A DNA stretch of 64,000 nucleotides from JBBRHQ01 sp963815645 (GTDB taxonomy: Bacteria > Actinomycetota > Thermoleophilia > Solirubrobacterales > 70-9), in NCBI GenBank assembly GCA_963815645.1, contig CAWFHL010000001.1, forward strand, positions 1,302,001 through 1,366,000, read 5' to 3'. Below, in pieces: positions 1 to 8,876 of the stretch. The translations under genes were made by a program, and so were the position numbers. The notes below the pieces were generated by a model. The model did not search any database. It was not told where the DNA came from and saw only the letters and a program-made list of their open reading frames with translations. The stretch's first letter is position 1. Each line of letters begins with the position of its first letter.

Positions 1-1
1 C

Positions 2-325
2 TCAGCGCTCGACGCGACGGTCGAGGATGGGGTGATCCGCAGCGATCAGTACCCGGACCCGCTCTCGCGGGTGTGGTCGGCTCTCTGCGCCCCGCACGCC
101 GGCGACCTGCTCGTCTCGGCCGCGCTCGGATACGAGTGCGTCGACTGGGGCGGCTCGGCCCATCTCGGCGGAGGCAGCCACGGCTCGCTCCACCGCGGCG
201 ACTCGCTCGGCCCGCTGCTGTTCGTCGGCTGCGGTCCCGAGAGTGCCGGCGAGCGGAGCCAGTGGAACCTGCGCGACGTCGCCGGAGTGGTGCTCGACCA
301 CTTCGAGCTCGGGAGCCCGGCATGA
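2..325 (+). CDS. C-terminal end of an alkaline-phosphatase-superfamily hydrolase (partial)
   Basis: The reading frame is open from the window edge and ends at a TGA that overlaps the next ATG by four bases. The last ~107 residues contain GGGSHGSLHRGDSLGPLL, which resembles the C-terminal metal-binding histidine region of type I phosphodiesterase/phosphoglycerate-mutase-like enzymes of the alkaline phosphatase superfamily. The start and most of the catalytic domain lie outside the window, so the substrate cannot be named. Tight coupling to the GtrA gene suggests a role in surface glycan or lipid-linked sugar turnover; that is inference. Confidence 0.6.
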   Translation, partial: SALDATVEDGVIRSDQYPDPLSRVWSALCAPHAGDLLVSAALGYECVDWGGSAHLGGGSHGSLHRGDSLGPLLFVGCGPESAGERSQWNLRDVAGVVLDHFELGSPA

Positions 326-744
326 GCCCGGTGGCGACCGCCCGCCGGATCGGGGTCGGCGCGCGCCAGCCGGGCAACTGGGTGCAGCTTCTTCGCTTCG
401 GACTGGTCGGCGTCTCCGGCTACGTGATCAACCTCGGCGTCTTCGCGCTCCTCCTTCAGGCCCTCTCCCTGCACTACGCGCTGGCGGCGGTCGGCGCCTT
501 CGTCGTCGCCGTCTCCAGCAACTTCTACTGGAACCGTCATTGGACCTTTCGGGCCTCGAACGGACACGCCGGTTTCCAGGCGATCCGCTTCTTCACGGTC
601 AGCATCTGCGCCCTCGGGATCAACCTGCTCGTGCTCGAGGCACTGATCGCCGCCGGCATCGGAGAGCTCCCCTCGCAGGCGATCGCGGTGGCGACCGCGA
701 TGCCCTTCAATTTCGTGGGGAACAAGCTGTGGACGTTCTCCTAG
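322..744 (+). CDS. GtrA family membrane protein
   Basis: A 140-residue protein with four hydrophobic segments and the family hallmarks LLRFGLVGVSGYVIN near the N-terminus, SNFYWNRHWTF in the middle and NFVGNKLWTFS at the C-terminus. GtrA-type proteins are thought to help move polyprenyl-phosphate-linked sugars across the inner membrane. The ATG at 322 overlaps the stop of the upstream hydrolase (ATGA), indicating translational coupling. The membrane glycosyltransferase that follows would be a natural partner. Confidence 0.9.
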   Translation: MSPVATARRIGVGARQPGNWVQLLRFGLVGVSGYVINLGVFALLLQALSLHYALAAVGAFVVAVSSNFYWNRHWTFRASNGHAGFQAIRFFTVSICALGINLLVLEALIAAGIGELPSQAIAVATAMPFNFVGNKLWTFS

Positions 745-775
745 AGAGGCGCAGCGGGAAGCGCCGAAGCCGATT

Positions 776-2654
776 TGGCGGCGCTGCCGCCGCTGGACCG
801 GCCCAGCGGCGGTACTGGTCGCGTTGCTGCTCCCGGCGACGGCGAGCTGCCGCCGGGCAGACGGTGACCGTGACGAGCCCCTCGCCGGAGTCGGCGAAGG
901 TGGGCGCGGAGCGGGCCACCCGGATCGCCGACCGCGACCCCAAGGTGATCGCCGAGCGCCGCGAGAACCCGGGGATGACCTCCAGCGCCAGCCTCGTCGA
1001 CGGCAACTGGGAGGTCGGTTACTTCGCGCATGACGACGAGGTCGCGCTGGTCCTCGTCGATCCTGCCACCGGCCTGGTCCGGGAATCGTGGACCGGCTAC
1101 CAGGTGGCCTGGAAGATGGCTCGCGGCTACTCCGGGGCCTTCGGGCACAAGCTCAACGCGCCCTATGTGTTCATCCCGCTCTGCCTGATCTTCCTGATCG
1201 GCCTGTTCGACTGGCGCCGGCCCTGGCGGGCCGTCAACCTCGACCTGCTGGTGCTGCTCGGCTTCGCCGTCTCCAACTTCTTCTTCAACCGGGCGCAGAT
1301 CGGCGTCTCGGTCCCGCTGGTCTATCCCCCGATGCTCTACCTGCTGGCGCGCATGCTGTGGATCGGCTGGCGCGGCCGCGGGGAGGGCCTGCGCCCGGTC
1401 TGGCCGGCCAGATGGCTGCTGATCGCCGCCCTCTTCCTGGTCGGCTTCCGGGTCGGGCTCAACCTGGCCGACTCGGGGGTGATCGACGTCGGCTACGCCG
1501 GGGTTGTGGGAGCCGACCGGATAGCCGACGGCAAGCAGCTATACGACAACTTTCCGGACGACGTCTCCGAGGGCGACACCTACGGCCCGGTCAACTACTA
1601 CGCCTATGTCCCCTTCGAGCAGGTCTTCCCCTGGAGCGGCAACTGGGACGACCTCCCCGCCGGCCACGCCGCCGCCGTTTTCTTCGACCTGGGCGCTTTC
1701 GGCCTCCTGCTCCTGCTCGGCTATCGCATGCGCCGGGGCCCGCCCGGAGCGATGCTGGCCGCCACCCTGGGCTTCGCCTGGGCTGCCTACCCCTACACCG
1801 CCTACGTGCTCGAGTCCAACTCGAACGACTCTCTGGTGGCCCTTCTCCTGATCGCGACCCTGGTCGTGGCGGCCAGACCGGCAGCCCGGGGAGCGATGCT
1901 GGCGCTCGCCACCTTCACCAAATTCGCCCCCGTAGTCCTAGCCCCGATGCTGGCGACCTACAAGGCACATGACAATCCGGACGCAACCCTTCTCGCCGAC
2001 CAGCAGAAGATCGCCGGCGCAACCGAGAACGACCGCGGCAGACCAGCCGCGACCGGGGTGCAGTCGGAGGATCACGCCACTGCCGCGGGTGGCACGGAAT
2101 GGGATGGACCGCCCCGAGGAGCGACTGCACCGCAGGGGTGGTGGGCCCCATTCCGTGACAGGACCCGCGGCCCTGGCGTCTTCATCCTTGCCTTCTTCGC
2201 CGTCGCCACCCTGGTCATGGCGCAGACCATCCTCGATCCAGGCCTGGCGACCTTCTACGACCGCACGCTCGGCTACCAGGCCGGCCGCGACAGCCCCTTC
2301 AGCATCTGGGGCCAGGTTCCCTCGCTGGAGCCTCTGCGGGTGGCGATCATCGCCGCCACGGCGCTGCTCGCCCTCGCGCTCGCCTTCCTCCCCCGGCGCA
2401 AGAGCCTGGTCCAGGTCGCCGCCCTCGGCGCCGCGCTGCTGCTCGCGATCGAGCTGACCGCCGAGCACTGGTTCTACCTCTACATCGTCTGGTTTCTGCC
2501 GCTGGTCCTGGTGGCGCTGGCCGGTCTCAGGTCGCGGCCGGAAGCAGGATCTGCTCGATCGACTCCGCCAGGCCGTCGGGCCGAGCCACGACCAGGACGC
2601 CCATCACCCAGACTTCCTCTTCGGCGGTCTCGAAGCGAACCGGCATCTGCGTGA
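776..2654 (+). CDS. Multi-spanning membrane glycosyltransferase (GT87/DUF2029-like) with N-terminal extracytoplasmic domain; one frameshift
   Basis: A signal-peptide-like stretch (AAVLVALLLPATASC) in one frame at about 800-850 leads into the main frame at about 860, so one frameshift is needed. The exact start is not visible; 776 is only the approximate left edge. Residues encoded at about 865-1140 form a soluble PepSY-like region (VALVLVDPATGLVRESWTG). After it come roughly ten membrane segments typical of polyprenol-phosphate-dependent glycosyltransferases. An odd hydrophilic insertion of about 75 residues (about 1960-2185) interrupts the membrane part and carries interleaved inverted repeats. 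The frame stays open to 2654 and overlaps the convergent YmdB-like gene by 128 bases; the true C-terminus may lie near 2530 if a stop has been lost. Confidence 0.65.
2057..2170. repeat. Interleaved (pseudoknot-order) inverted repeats inside a coding insertion
   Basis: Two inverted repeats interlock. Repeat A is ggtgcagtcg at 2057-2066 with its perfect complement cgactgcacc at 2122-2131. Repeat B is cacggaatggg at 2093-2103 with its perfect complement at 2147-2157, extended outward by ccgcgggt at 2083-2090 pairing with acccgcgg at 2163-2170. The order is A-B-A'-B', which permits a pseudoknot in RNA. The segment lies within the hydrophilic insertion of the glycosyltransferase and leaves the frame open. 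Confidence 0.7.
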
Positions 2655-3300
2655 TCATCGACTGCAGCGCCTGCTCGCGCTTCACCCCGAGCACCCCCGC
2701 CCGCGACCCGGTCATGCCGACGTCGCTGATGTGGGCGGTCCCGCCGGGGAGGAGGCGGCAGTCGGCGGTGGGAACGTGGGTGTGGGTGCCGAGCACCGCA
2801 GTGACGCGGCCATCCAGGTGCCAGCCCATAGCCACCTTCTCGCTGGTCATCTCGGCGTGGAAGTCGACGACGACCGCGTCGGCATCGAGCCGCTCGAGAA
2901 TGCCGTCGGCCTCATGGAAGGGCGAGCGCGCCACCTGCAGCCCGGCGGCGCCGCTCAGGTTGACTACCCCCAGCCTCCCAGCAGCGCACTCGACCACGGT
3001 GTGGCCCCGCCCAGGGTTCGCGCGCGGGTAGTTGGCTGGTCGCAGCACCCGCTCGGAGCGGTCGAGGTACTCGTAGACGTCGCGGTGGCGGTAGACGTGG
3101 TTGCCGGTGGTGATCACGTCGACCCCCGCCGCGAAGATCGCCTCGGCCGTCTTCTCGGTGATGCCGATCCCGCCGGCGGAGTTCTCGCCGTTGACGATCA
3201 CCAAATCGGGCAGGTGAGCCTCGCGGAGCTGCGGCATCGTCGCCGAAAGGCCACGGCGCCCGGGACTGCCGACCACGTCGCCGATGAACAGGATGCGCAC
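2527..3300 (-). CDS. YmdB-type metallophosphoesterase (2',3'-cyclic nucleotide phosphodiesterase family)
   Basis: A 257-residue calcineurin-like phosphoesterase of the TIGR00282/YmdB family. Visible metal-site motifs are RILFIGDVVG at the N-terminus, VNGENSAGG, TTGNHVYR, VDFHAEMTSEK and LGTHTHVPTAD, in family order. I prefer the GTG at 3300 because the family begins with this RILFIGDVVG strand; an upstream ATG at 3336 would add twelve non-conserved residues. In Bacillus the homologue hydrolyses 2',3'-cAMP and affects biofilm and motility; the role here is unknown. Its 3' end overlaps the convergent glycosyltransferase frame. Confidence 0.92.
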   Translation of the reverse strand: MRILFIGDVVGSPGRRGLSATMPQLREAHLPDLVIVNGENSAGGIGITEKTAEAIFAAGVDVITTGNHVYRHRDVYEYLDRSERVLRPANYPRANPGRGHTVVECAAGRLGVVNLSGAAGLQVARSPFHEADGILERLDADAVVVDFHAEMTSEKVAMGWHLDGRVTAVLGTHTHVPTADCRLLPGGTAHISDVGMTGSRAGVLGVKREQALQSMITQMPVRFETAEEEVWVMGVLVVARPDGLAESIEQILLPAAT

Positions 3301-3404
3301 GGGTACTGACCCTAGATGGTTGATTCCGATCTGCATGGGGATCAGTCATCTGAATGATCCCTTTGGCCCCCCCTTGAGGCTGCGCCGCTAGCGTTCCGAC
3401 GGCG

Positions 3405-4151
3405 ATGAGCGAGGAGATGAAGCAGGCCGAGGTCCCGGCTTCGGCCCTGGAGGCCCGCGGCCTGGTGAAGCGCTACGGCAAGCGGGCCGCCCTGCGGGGC
3501 ATTGACTTTCAGGCCGAGCCCGGAGAGCTGCTGGCGGTGATCGGGCCCAACGGCGCCGGCAAGACGACCCTGCTCTCGATCCTCGCCGGAATCGTCCGCG
3601 CCGACGAGGGCGAGATCCGCCTGCCGGGCGGCGAGGTCGGCTGGGTGCCGCAGCAGGCGGCGCTCTACCGGCGGCTCACGGTGGAGGAGAACCTGCGCCT
3701 CTTTGCCCGCCTCGAGGGCCATACGGACCCCGAGCAGACGGTGCGCGAGATGCTCGAGCTGACGGGGCTCGAGGGTCGCCGCGGGGAGCAGATCGCGCGC
3801 CTCTCCGGCGGGAACCAGCAGCGCGTCAACATCGCCATCGGGCTGCTCGCCCGGCCGGTGGTCCTCCTCCTCGACGAGCCCAGCGTCGGCCTCGATCCGC
3901 GACAGCGCGCCCGTCTCTGGGAATTCGTCTCCGCGCTGGCCGTCCGAGGGACAACGGTGATCTTCTCCACCCACAACATCCAGGAGGCCGAGCGCTACGG
4001 ACAGCGGCTGCTGGTCCTCGCCGACGGCGAGGCCCTGTTCGACGGTTCCGCGGAAGGACTTCGGGCCGCGGTCTCCGAGGAGGCGCCGGACGCCGCCAAC
4101 CGGGACTTCGAGACCGCCTTCGTCACCTACCTCCAGCACCGGGGGCACTGA
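3405..4151 (+). CDS. ABC transporter ATP-binding protein
   Basis: A 248-residue ABC ATPase of the ABC-2 exporter type. The Walker A motif GPNGAGKT, the signature LSGGNQQR, the Walker B LLLDEPSVGLDP and the H-loop STHN are all present and correctly ordered. The stop TGA is followed one base later by the GTG start of the permease, so the two are co-translated and form one exporter. The substrate is not evident; NatA/CcmA-like relatives export sodium, drugs or cell-surface lipids. Confidence 0.92.
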   Translation: MSEEMKQAEVPASALEARGLVKRYGKRAALRGIDFQAEPGELLAVIGPNGAGKTTLLSILAGIVRADEGEIRLPGGEVGWVPQQAALYRRLTVEENLRLFARLEGHTDPEQTVREMLELTGLEGRRGEQIARLSGGNQQRVNIAIGLLARPVVLLLDEPSVGLDPRQRARLWEFVSALAVRGTTVIFSTHNIQEAERYGQRLLVLADGEALFDGSAEGLRAAVSEEAPDAANRDFETAFVTYLQHRGH

Positions 4152-4152
4152 C

Positions 4153-5502
4153 GTGCGCTGGCTGCTCTTCAAGGACCTGCAGATCCTGCGGCGCTCGCCG
4201 CTGCAGGCGTTCCTGCTGATCGTCTACCCGGTGCTGATCGCGGTCCTGGTCGGGTTCGCGATCTCCAGGGGCCCGGAGAAGCCGCGGGTCGCCTTCGTCA
4301 ACCAGGTGCCGAAGGGCACCGCGGTCCAGGTTGGCGGCAGCAACTTCAGCACGGTCGGGGCCCGTAACCGCCTCTGCAGCAGGATCGAGTGCGTTCGGGT
4401 CGACTCCCGGGCGGAGGCGATCAGCAAGGTCGAGTCGGGCGACGTACTCGGCGCCCTGATCCTCCCCCGCGATCTCGCCGAGCAGGTCAACTCTCTCTCG
4501 TCGCTGAACGCGGGGCATCCCAAGGTCGAGGTGATCGTCAACCAGGAGGATCCGGTGAAGGCCCGCCTGGTCGACGATCGCATCTCCTCCCTGCTGGCGC
4601 AGGCGAACCTGGTGATCGCCCGCCAGGTCGCCCGCAGCGGCAGCCAGTACCTCGACCTGATCCTCAACGGCGGCCACTTCGACTTCTTCGGGCAGTCCTT
4701 CCAGATACTCGGGCTGACAGCGAGCGCCCGGATCCTGCAGGCGTTGCGACCCGTGGTACCGTCGAGTGCCCAGGGGCCACTCGACGAAGTCACCCGGTTC
4801 GCGGCCCTGGCCCGCGACAACCTCAACCTCGCGGGACCCCTTCTCAACTCGGTGGCGGAGCCGATCCAGGTGCAGAAGACGGTGATCAGCGGTGAGACGC
4901 CACCACTGGACATCTTCGCGATCGCAGTCGCCGCAACCTTCACCCTGATGTTCGTCACCGTGCTGCTGGTCTCCGGGTCGCTCGCCCTGGAGCGCGAGGA
5001 GAACGTCTTCGCGCGCCTCACCCGGGGGCTGGTCTCGAGAGCCGGACTGCTGGTCGAGAAGGTCAGCCTCGGGGCCGGGGTGGGACTGGTCGTGACGGTG
5101 CTGATGTTGGCGGGCCTGGAGCTGTTCGTGAACCTCGACTGGGGGCGCTTCGGCCTCTGGGTGATCGCGATTGCCGTCGGCGGGGCCGGCTTCGCCGCCG
5201 CCGGCGCCGCCCTGGGCGCAGTGGCCCGCGAGGTCCGCGCTGCATCGCTCCTGGCCTTCATGGTCTCGCTCCCGGTTGCCCTGCTCTCGCTGGTCCCCTC
5301 GGGCACGGTCGGCTCAGGGCTCTACGACGTGATCCGGCTGCTCGCCGCGCTGTTCCCGTTCAAGCCGGCGCTCGACGCGATCACATCCGCGCTCGATCAG
5401 AGCGGCTCCGGCCTCGGAGGCCCGCTGCTCCACCTCGCCGTCCTGATTCTCGCCTACGGGCTGCTGGCCCGGGTATCGCTGCGGCGCTTCACCAACGTCT
5501 GA
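4153..5502 (+). CDS. ABC-2 type transporter permease
   Basis: A 449-residue membrane protein with one N-terminal membrane segment after RWLLFKDLQILRRSPLQ, a large extracytoplasmic domain (about residues 40-250) and five to six C-terminal membrane helices from about residue 255. This is the layout of ABC-2/YhgE-like export permeases. The GTG start one base after the ATPase stop marks a two-gene operon. hemB begins 16 bases after its stop, so read-through into the tetrapyrrole genes is possible. Confidence 0.88.
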   Translation: MRWLLFKDLQILRRSPLQAFLLIVYPVLIAVLVGFAISRGPEKPRVAFVNQVPKGTAVQVGGSNFSTVGARNRLCSRIECVRVDSRAEAISKVESGDVLGALILPRDLAEQVNSLSSLNAGHPKVEVIVNQEDPVKARLVDDRISSLLAQANLVIARQVARSGSQYLDLILNGGHFDFFGQSFQILGLTASARILQALRPVVPSSAQGPLDEVTRFAALARDNLNLAGPLLNSVAEPIQVQKTVISGETPPLDIFAIAVAATFTLMFVTVLLVSGSLALEREENVFARLTRGLVSRAGLLVEKVSLGAGVGLVVTVLMLAGLELFVNLDWGRFGLWVIAIAVGGAGFAAAGAALGAVAREVRAASLLAFMVSLPVALLSLVPSGTVGSGLYDVIRLLAALFPFKPALDAITSALDQSGSGLGGPLLHLAVLILAYGLLARVSLRRFTNV

Positions 5503-5518
5503 CCCTAGAATCGCTGAC

Positions 5519-6490
5519 ATGCCCTTCCCCGCGACCCGCATGCGCCGCCTCCGCGCCAAGCCCGCGCTGCGCGATCTGGTCCGCGAGACCGACCTTTCGC
5601 CGTCGCAGCTGATCCAGCCGCTCTTCGTGGTCGCCGGTGAGGGAGTCCGCGAGGAGGTCCCGTCGATGCCCGGGGTCGAGCGGCTGTCGATCTCGGAGCT
5701 GGTCGAGGAGGCGACGGAGGTGGCCGACGCCGGGGTCGGAGCAGTGCTCCTGTTCGGCATCCCCGCCGCCAAGGACGAGGTCGGCTCCGGGGCCTACGAC
5801 GCCGAGGGGGTGGTGCAGCTCGCCGTTCGAGCCCTGAAGGAGGAACGCCCCGATTTGCTCGTCTTCACCGACGTCTGCCTCTGCGAGTACACCTCGCATG
5901 GTCATTGTGGCTTCGTCCGCGAGGGCGAGGTCGACAACGACATCACCCTGGAACTGCTGGCCAAGACGGCGATCTCGCACGCCGATGCAGGCGCCGACGC
6001 GGTGGCGCCCAGCGACATGATGGACGGACGGGTCGGCGCGATCCGACAACAGCTCGACGAGGAGGATCACGCCTCGGTGCCGATCATCGCCTACAGCGCC
6101 AAGTACGCCTCGGCCTTCTACGGGCCGTTCCGGGACGCCGCCGATTCCGCCCCCGAGTTCGGCGATCGCCGCGGATATCAGTTGGACCCGGCGAACGCGG
6201 CCGAGGCGGTGCGCGAGGCCAAGCTCGACCTCGACGAGGGCGCCGACATGCTGATGGTCAAGCCGGCGCTCCCCTACCTCGACGTGATCCGCCGGGTGAA
6301 GCTGGAGACCGGGGCGCCGCTGGCCGCATATCAGGTCTCCGGGGAGTACTCGATGATCAAGGCGGCCGCCGGGCATGGATGGCTGGAGGAGTCCCACGCG
6401 GCGCTCGAGACGCTTACTTCGATCCGGCGCGCCGGCGCCGACGTGGTGATCACCTACTACGCGAAGCAGGCGGCGGCATGGCTCGGGTAG
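5519..6490 (+). CDS. hemB: Delta-aminolevulinic acid dehydratase (porphobilinogen synthase)
   Basis: A 323-residue intact HemB that condenses two 5-aminolevulinate molecules to porphobilinogen. The two active-site lysines sit in YSAKYASAFYGPF and MLMVKPALPY. The cysteine cluster TDVCLCEYTSHGHCG is the zinc-binding type. The gene starts the tetrapyrrole block and its last 13 bases overlap the start of the siroheme-decarboxylase-like gene, indicating coupled expression with it and with hemL downstream. Confidence 0.97.
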   Translation: MPFPATRMRRLRAKPALRDLVRETDLSPSQLIQPLFVVAGEGVREEVPSMPGVERLSISELVEEATEVADAGVGAVLLFGIPAAKDEVGSGAYDAEGVVQLAVRALKEERPDLLVFTDVCLCEYTSHGHCGFVREGEVDNDITLELLAKTAISHADAGADAVAPSDMMDGRVGAIRQQLDEEDHASVPIIAYSAKYASAFYGPFRDAADSAPEFGDRRGYQLDPANAAEAVREAKLDLDEGADMLMVKPALPYLDVIRRVKLETGAPLAAYQVSGEYSMIKAAAGHGWLEESHAALETLTSIRRAGADVVITYYAKQAAAWLG

Positions 6491-7577
6491 ACGCCGGCGC
6501 CAAGTCCCCGCAGCCGAAGGTCCGCTCGCGCAAGGGCGGCTCGGCGGTGCCGCTGGACGGGGCGGACAGGCGGCTGATGAACCTGCTGCAGTCGAGCTTC
6601 CCCCTGGTCGCCGAGCCCTTCACGCCGCTCGCCGCGGAGGCCGGGATGCCGGTCGACGAGGTGCTGGAGCGCACCCGGCGGCTGCTCGACGAGCGGATCA
6701 TCCGCGAGATCACCCCGATCTTCGACACCCGCGCCCTCGGGTACTCCTCGATGCTGGTCGCGGCCAAGGTGGACGCGGAGAATCCCCAGCGGGCGGCGGC
6801 GATCGTCAACTCCCACCCCGGGGTCTCCCACAACTACCTGCGCACCCACGACTTCAACCTCTGGTTCACGATCGCCACCCCGCCGGATTCGGAGCTCGGC
6901 CTCGAGCGGACCCTCGAGGTGCTGATGCGGAGAGACCGGCGCCTCCTCGATGCGCCAGCTTCCGACCCTCACCCTGTTCAAGATCAACATGAACCTGGAG
7001 ATGGAGAAGGGCACCGAGGCGCTGGCCGCCGCGGCCGAGTCCTCGCCGCCCCGCGAGCTGGGGGCGCAGCCCTATGACGATCGCGACGTCGCCGTGATCC
7101 GCGCCCTCCAGGGCCCGATGGAGCCGATCGAGCGTCCCTACGACGAGGCCGCCGCGGCGGTCGGGATGGGCGTCGAGCGACTTCCTCGCCCATCTCGAGC
7201 GGATGGTCGAGCGGCGGCTGCTGCGCCGGGTGGCGGCGATCCTCTATCACCGCCGGGCCGGGTTCTCGGCCAACGGGATGGGGGTCTGGCGCGTCCCCGA
7301 GGAGGAGATCGTCGAGACCGGGCTGCGAATGGCGTCCTTCCGGGGGATCTCCCACTGCTACCAGCGCCCCACCTACCCCGACTGGCCCTACAGCGTCTTC
7401 ACCATGGCCCACGGCCGCTCGAAGGAGGAATGCGACGCGATCCTCGACTCGATCGCCGAGGAGTGCGGGATCGCCGAGCAGGATCGGGCCACCCTCTATT
7501 CCTCGACCGAGTACAAGAAGATCCGCCTGCGGTACTTCACCGACGAGTACGCGGCCTGGGAAGCCGCGCACTCCTAG
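6478..7577 (+). CDS. Siroheme decarboxylase-like fusion protein (AhbA-AhbB / NirD-NirL type, Lrp/AsnC fold), two frameshifts
   Basis: Three frames join into one protein of about 365 residues, with breaks near 6945 and near 7185. The N-terminal half has a winged-helix region followed by SHNYLRTHDFNLWFTIATP, and the C-terminal half carries a second winged helix, then HRRAGFSANGMGVWRVP and CYQRPTYPDWPYSVFTM. These are the AhbA- and AhbB-type motifs of siroheme decarboxylase, which converts siroheme to 12,18-didecarboxysiroheme in the alternative heme and heme d1 routes. The family is often misnamed as an Lrp regulator. Here both subunits are one gene, overlapping hemB and 27 bases before hemL. 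Which pathway it serves cannot be told from this window. Confidence 0.82.
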
Positions 7578-7604
7578 GCCGTCGCGCGTCGCCGGCTTGC
7601 CCGG

Positions 7605-8876
7605 ATGAGCCGATCCTCCGAGCTCTACCAGCGCGCCCTGCGCGTCCTCCCCGGCGGCGTCAACTCACCGGTCAGGGCGATGCGCCAGATCGGCCGCGAG
7701 CCGATCTTCATCGAGCGCGGCGAGGGTTGCGAGCTGATCGACGTGGACGGCAACCGCTACGTCGACTGGGTCTGCTCCTGGGGGCCGCTGATCCTCGGTC
7801 ACGCCGAGCCCGGGGTGGTCGCGGCGGTCCGTGAGGCCGCGACCCGGGGGACCAGCTACGGCGCCGCCACCGCGGCGGAGGTGGAGCTGGCCGAGGAGGT
7901 CTGCCGCAGGGTCGGATCGGTGCAGATGGTCCGCATGACCAGCTCCGGCACCGAGGCGGCGATGAGCGCGGTACGGCTCGCCCGCGCGGTCAGCGGCCGC
8001 GAGACGGTGGTCAAGTTCGCCGGCGCCTACCACGGACACTCCGACGGCCTGCTCGTCGAGGCAGGCTCGGGGATGGCGACGCTGGGGGTGCCGGCGAGCC
8101 CTGGGGTCACCGCCGCCCAGGCCGCGACCACGGTTGTCGTTCCCTGGAACGACCGCGAGGCGGTCGAGGCGGCGCTGGACGAGCACCGAGGTCGCCGCGC
8201 TGCTCGCCGAGCCGGTGGCCGCCAACATGGGCGTGGTCCCGCCGGCGGAGGGCTTCCTCTCCTTCCTGCGCGAGGCGACCGCCGCGGCCGGGGCCCTGCT
8301 CGTCTTCGACGAGGTGATAACCGGCTTCCGGGTCGCGTCCGGCGGCGCCCAGGAGCTCTACGGCGTGGAGCCCGATCTGACGGTCTTCGGAAAGGTGATC
8401 GGCGGCGGCCTGCCGGCGGCGGCTTTCGGCGGCCCGCGGCGGCTGATGGAGCGGATCGCGCCGGCCGGGGACGTCTACCAGGCGGGGACGCTCTCCGGCA
8501 ACCCGCTCGCCGTGGCGGCCGGGCTGGCGACCCTTGCACGGCTCGACGAGGAGGCCTACCGCCGCCTCGGCGAGCTCACCTCGATCCTCGTAGCCGGCCT
8601 GCGCGAGCGCGCAGCCGGCCTCCCCCTCCGGGTGGCCGAGGCACCGGGCCTGGTGACGCTGTTCTTCAGCGGTCGACCCGGTCGAGGATTTCGCCGGCGC
8701 CGCTGCCTGTGACACGTGAGGCCCACGCCCGCTTCTGCCGGGCGATGCTCGACCGCGGCATCTACCCACCCCCATCCCAGTTCGAGGCGTGGTTCGTCAG
8801 CCTCGCCCACACCGAGGAGGCGATCGAGAGGACGCTGGAGGCGGCTTCCGAGTCGCTGGAGGAGGCCCTCGGGTGA
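7605..8876 (+). CDS. hemL: Glutamate-1-semialdehyde 2,1-aminomutase; two compensating frameshifts
   Basis: A 423-codon gene for the PLP enzyme that makes 5-aminolevulinate from glutamate-1-semialdehyde, the substrate of HemB. The family start LPGGVNSPVRA, the VDWVCSWGPLILGHAEP block, TSSGTEAAMSA, AYHGHSDGLL, FDEVITGFRV and the PLP lysine in FGKVIGGGLP are all present. The frame jumps near 8185 and returns near 8680; both breaks look like sequence errors. hemL shows that the C5 pathway is used. Its stop overlaps the GTG of the next gene (GTGA). Confidence 0.93.
   Translation: MSRSSELYQRALRVLPGGVNSPVRAMRQIGREPIFIERGEGCELIDVDGNRYVDWVCSWGPLILGHAEPGVVAAVREAATRGTSYGAATAAEVELAEEVCRRVGSVQMVRMTSSGTEAAMSAVRLARAVSGRETVVKFAGAYHGHSDGLLVEAGSGMATLGVPASPGVTAAQAATTVVVPWNDREAVEAALDEHRGRRAARRAGGRQHGRGPAGGGLPLLPARGDRRGRGPARLRRGDNRLPGRVRRRPGALRRGARSDGLRKGDRRRPAGGGFRRPAAADGADRAGRGRLPGGDALRQPARRGGRAGDPCTARRGGLPPPRRAHLDPRSRPARARSRPPPPGGRGTGPGDAVLQRSTRSRISPAPLPVTREAHARFCRAMLDRGIYPPPSQFEAWFVSLAHTEEAIERTLEAASESLEEALG

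Noticed and set aside
6478..7577. Lrp/AsnC transcription regulator
   Set aside because: The fold is shared, but the HRxGFSANGMGVW and YPDWPYSVFTM motifs are those of siroheme decarboxylase subunits.
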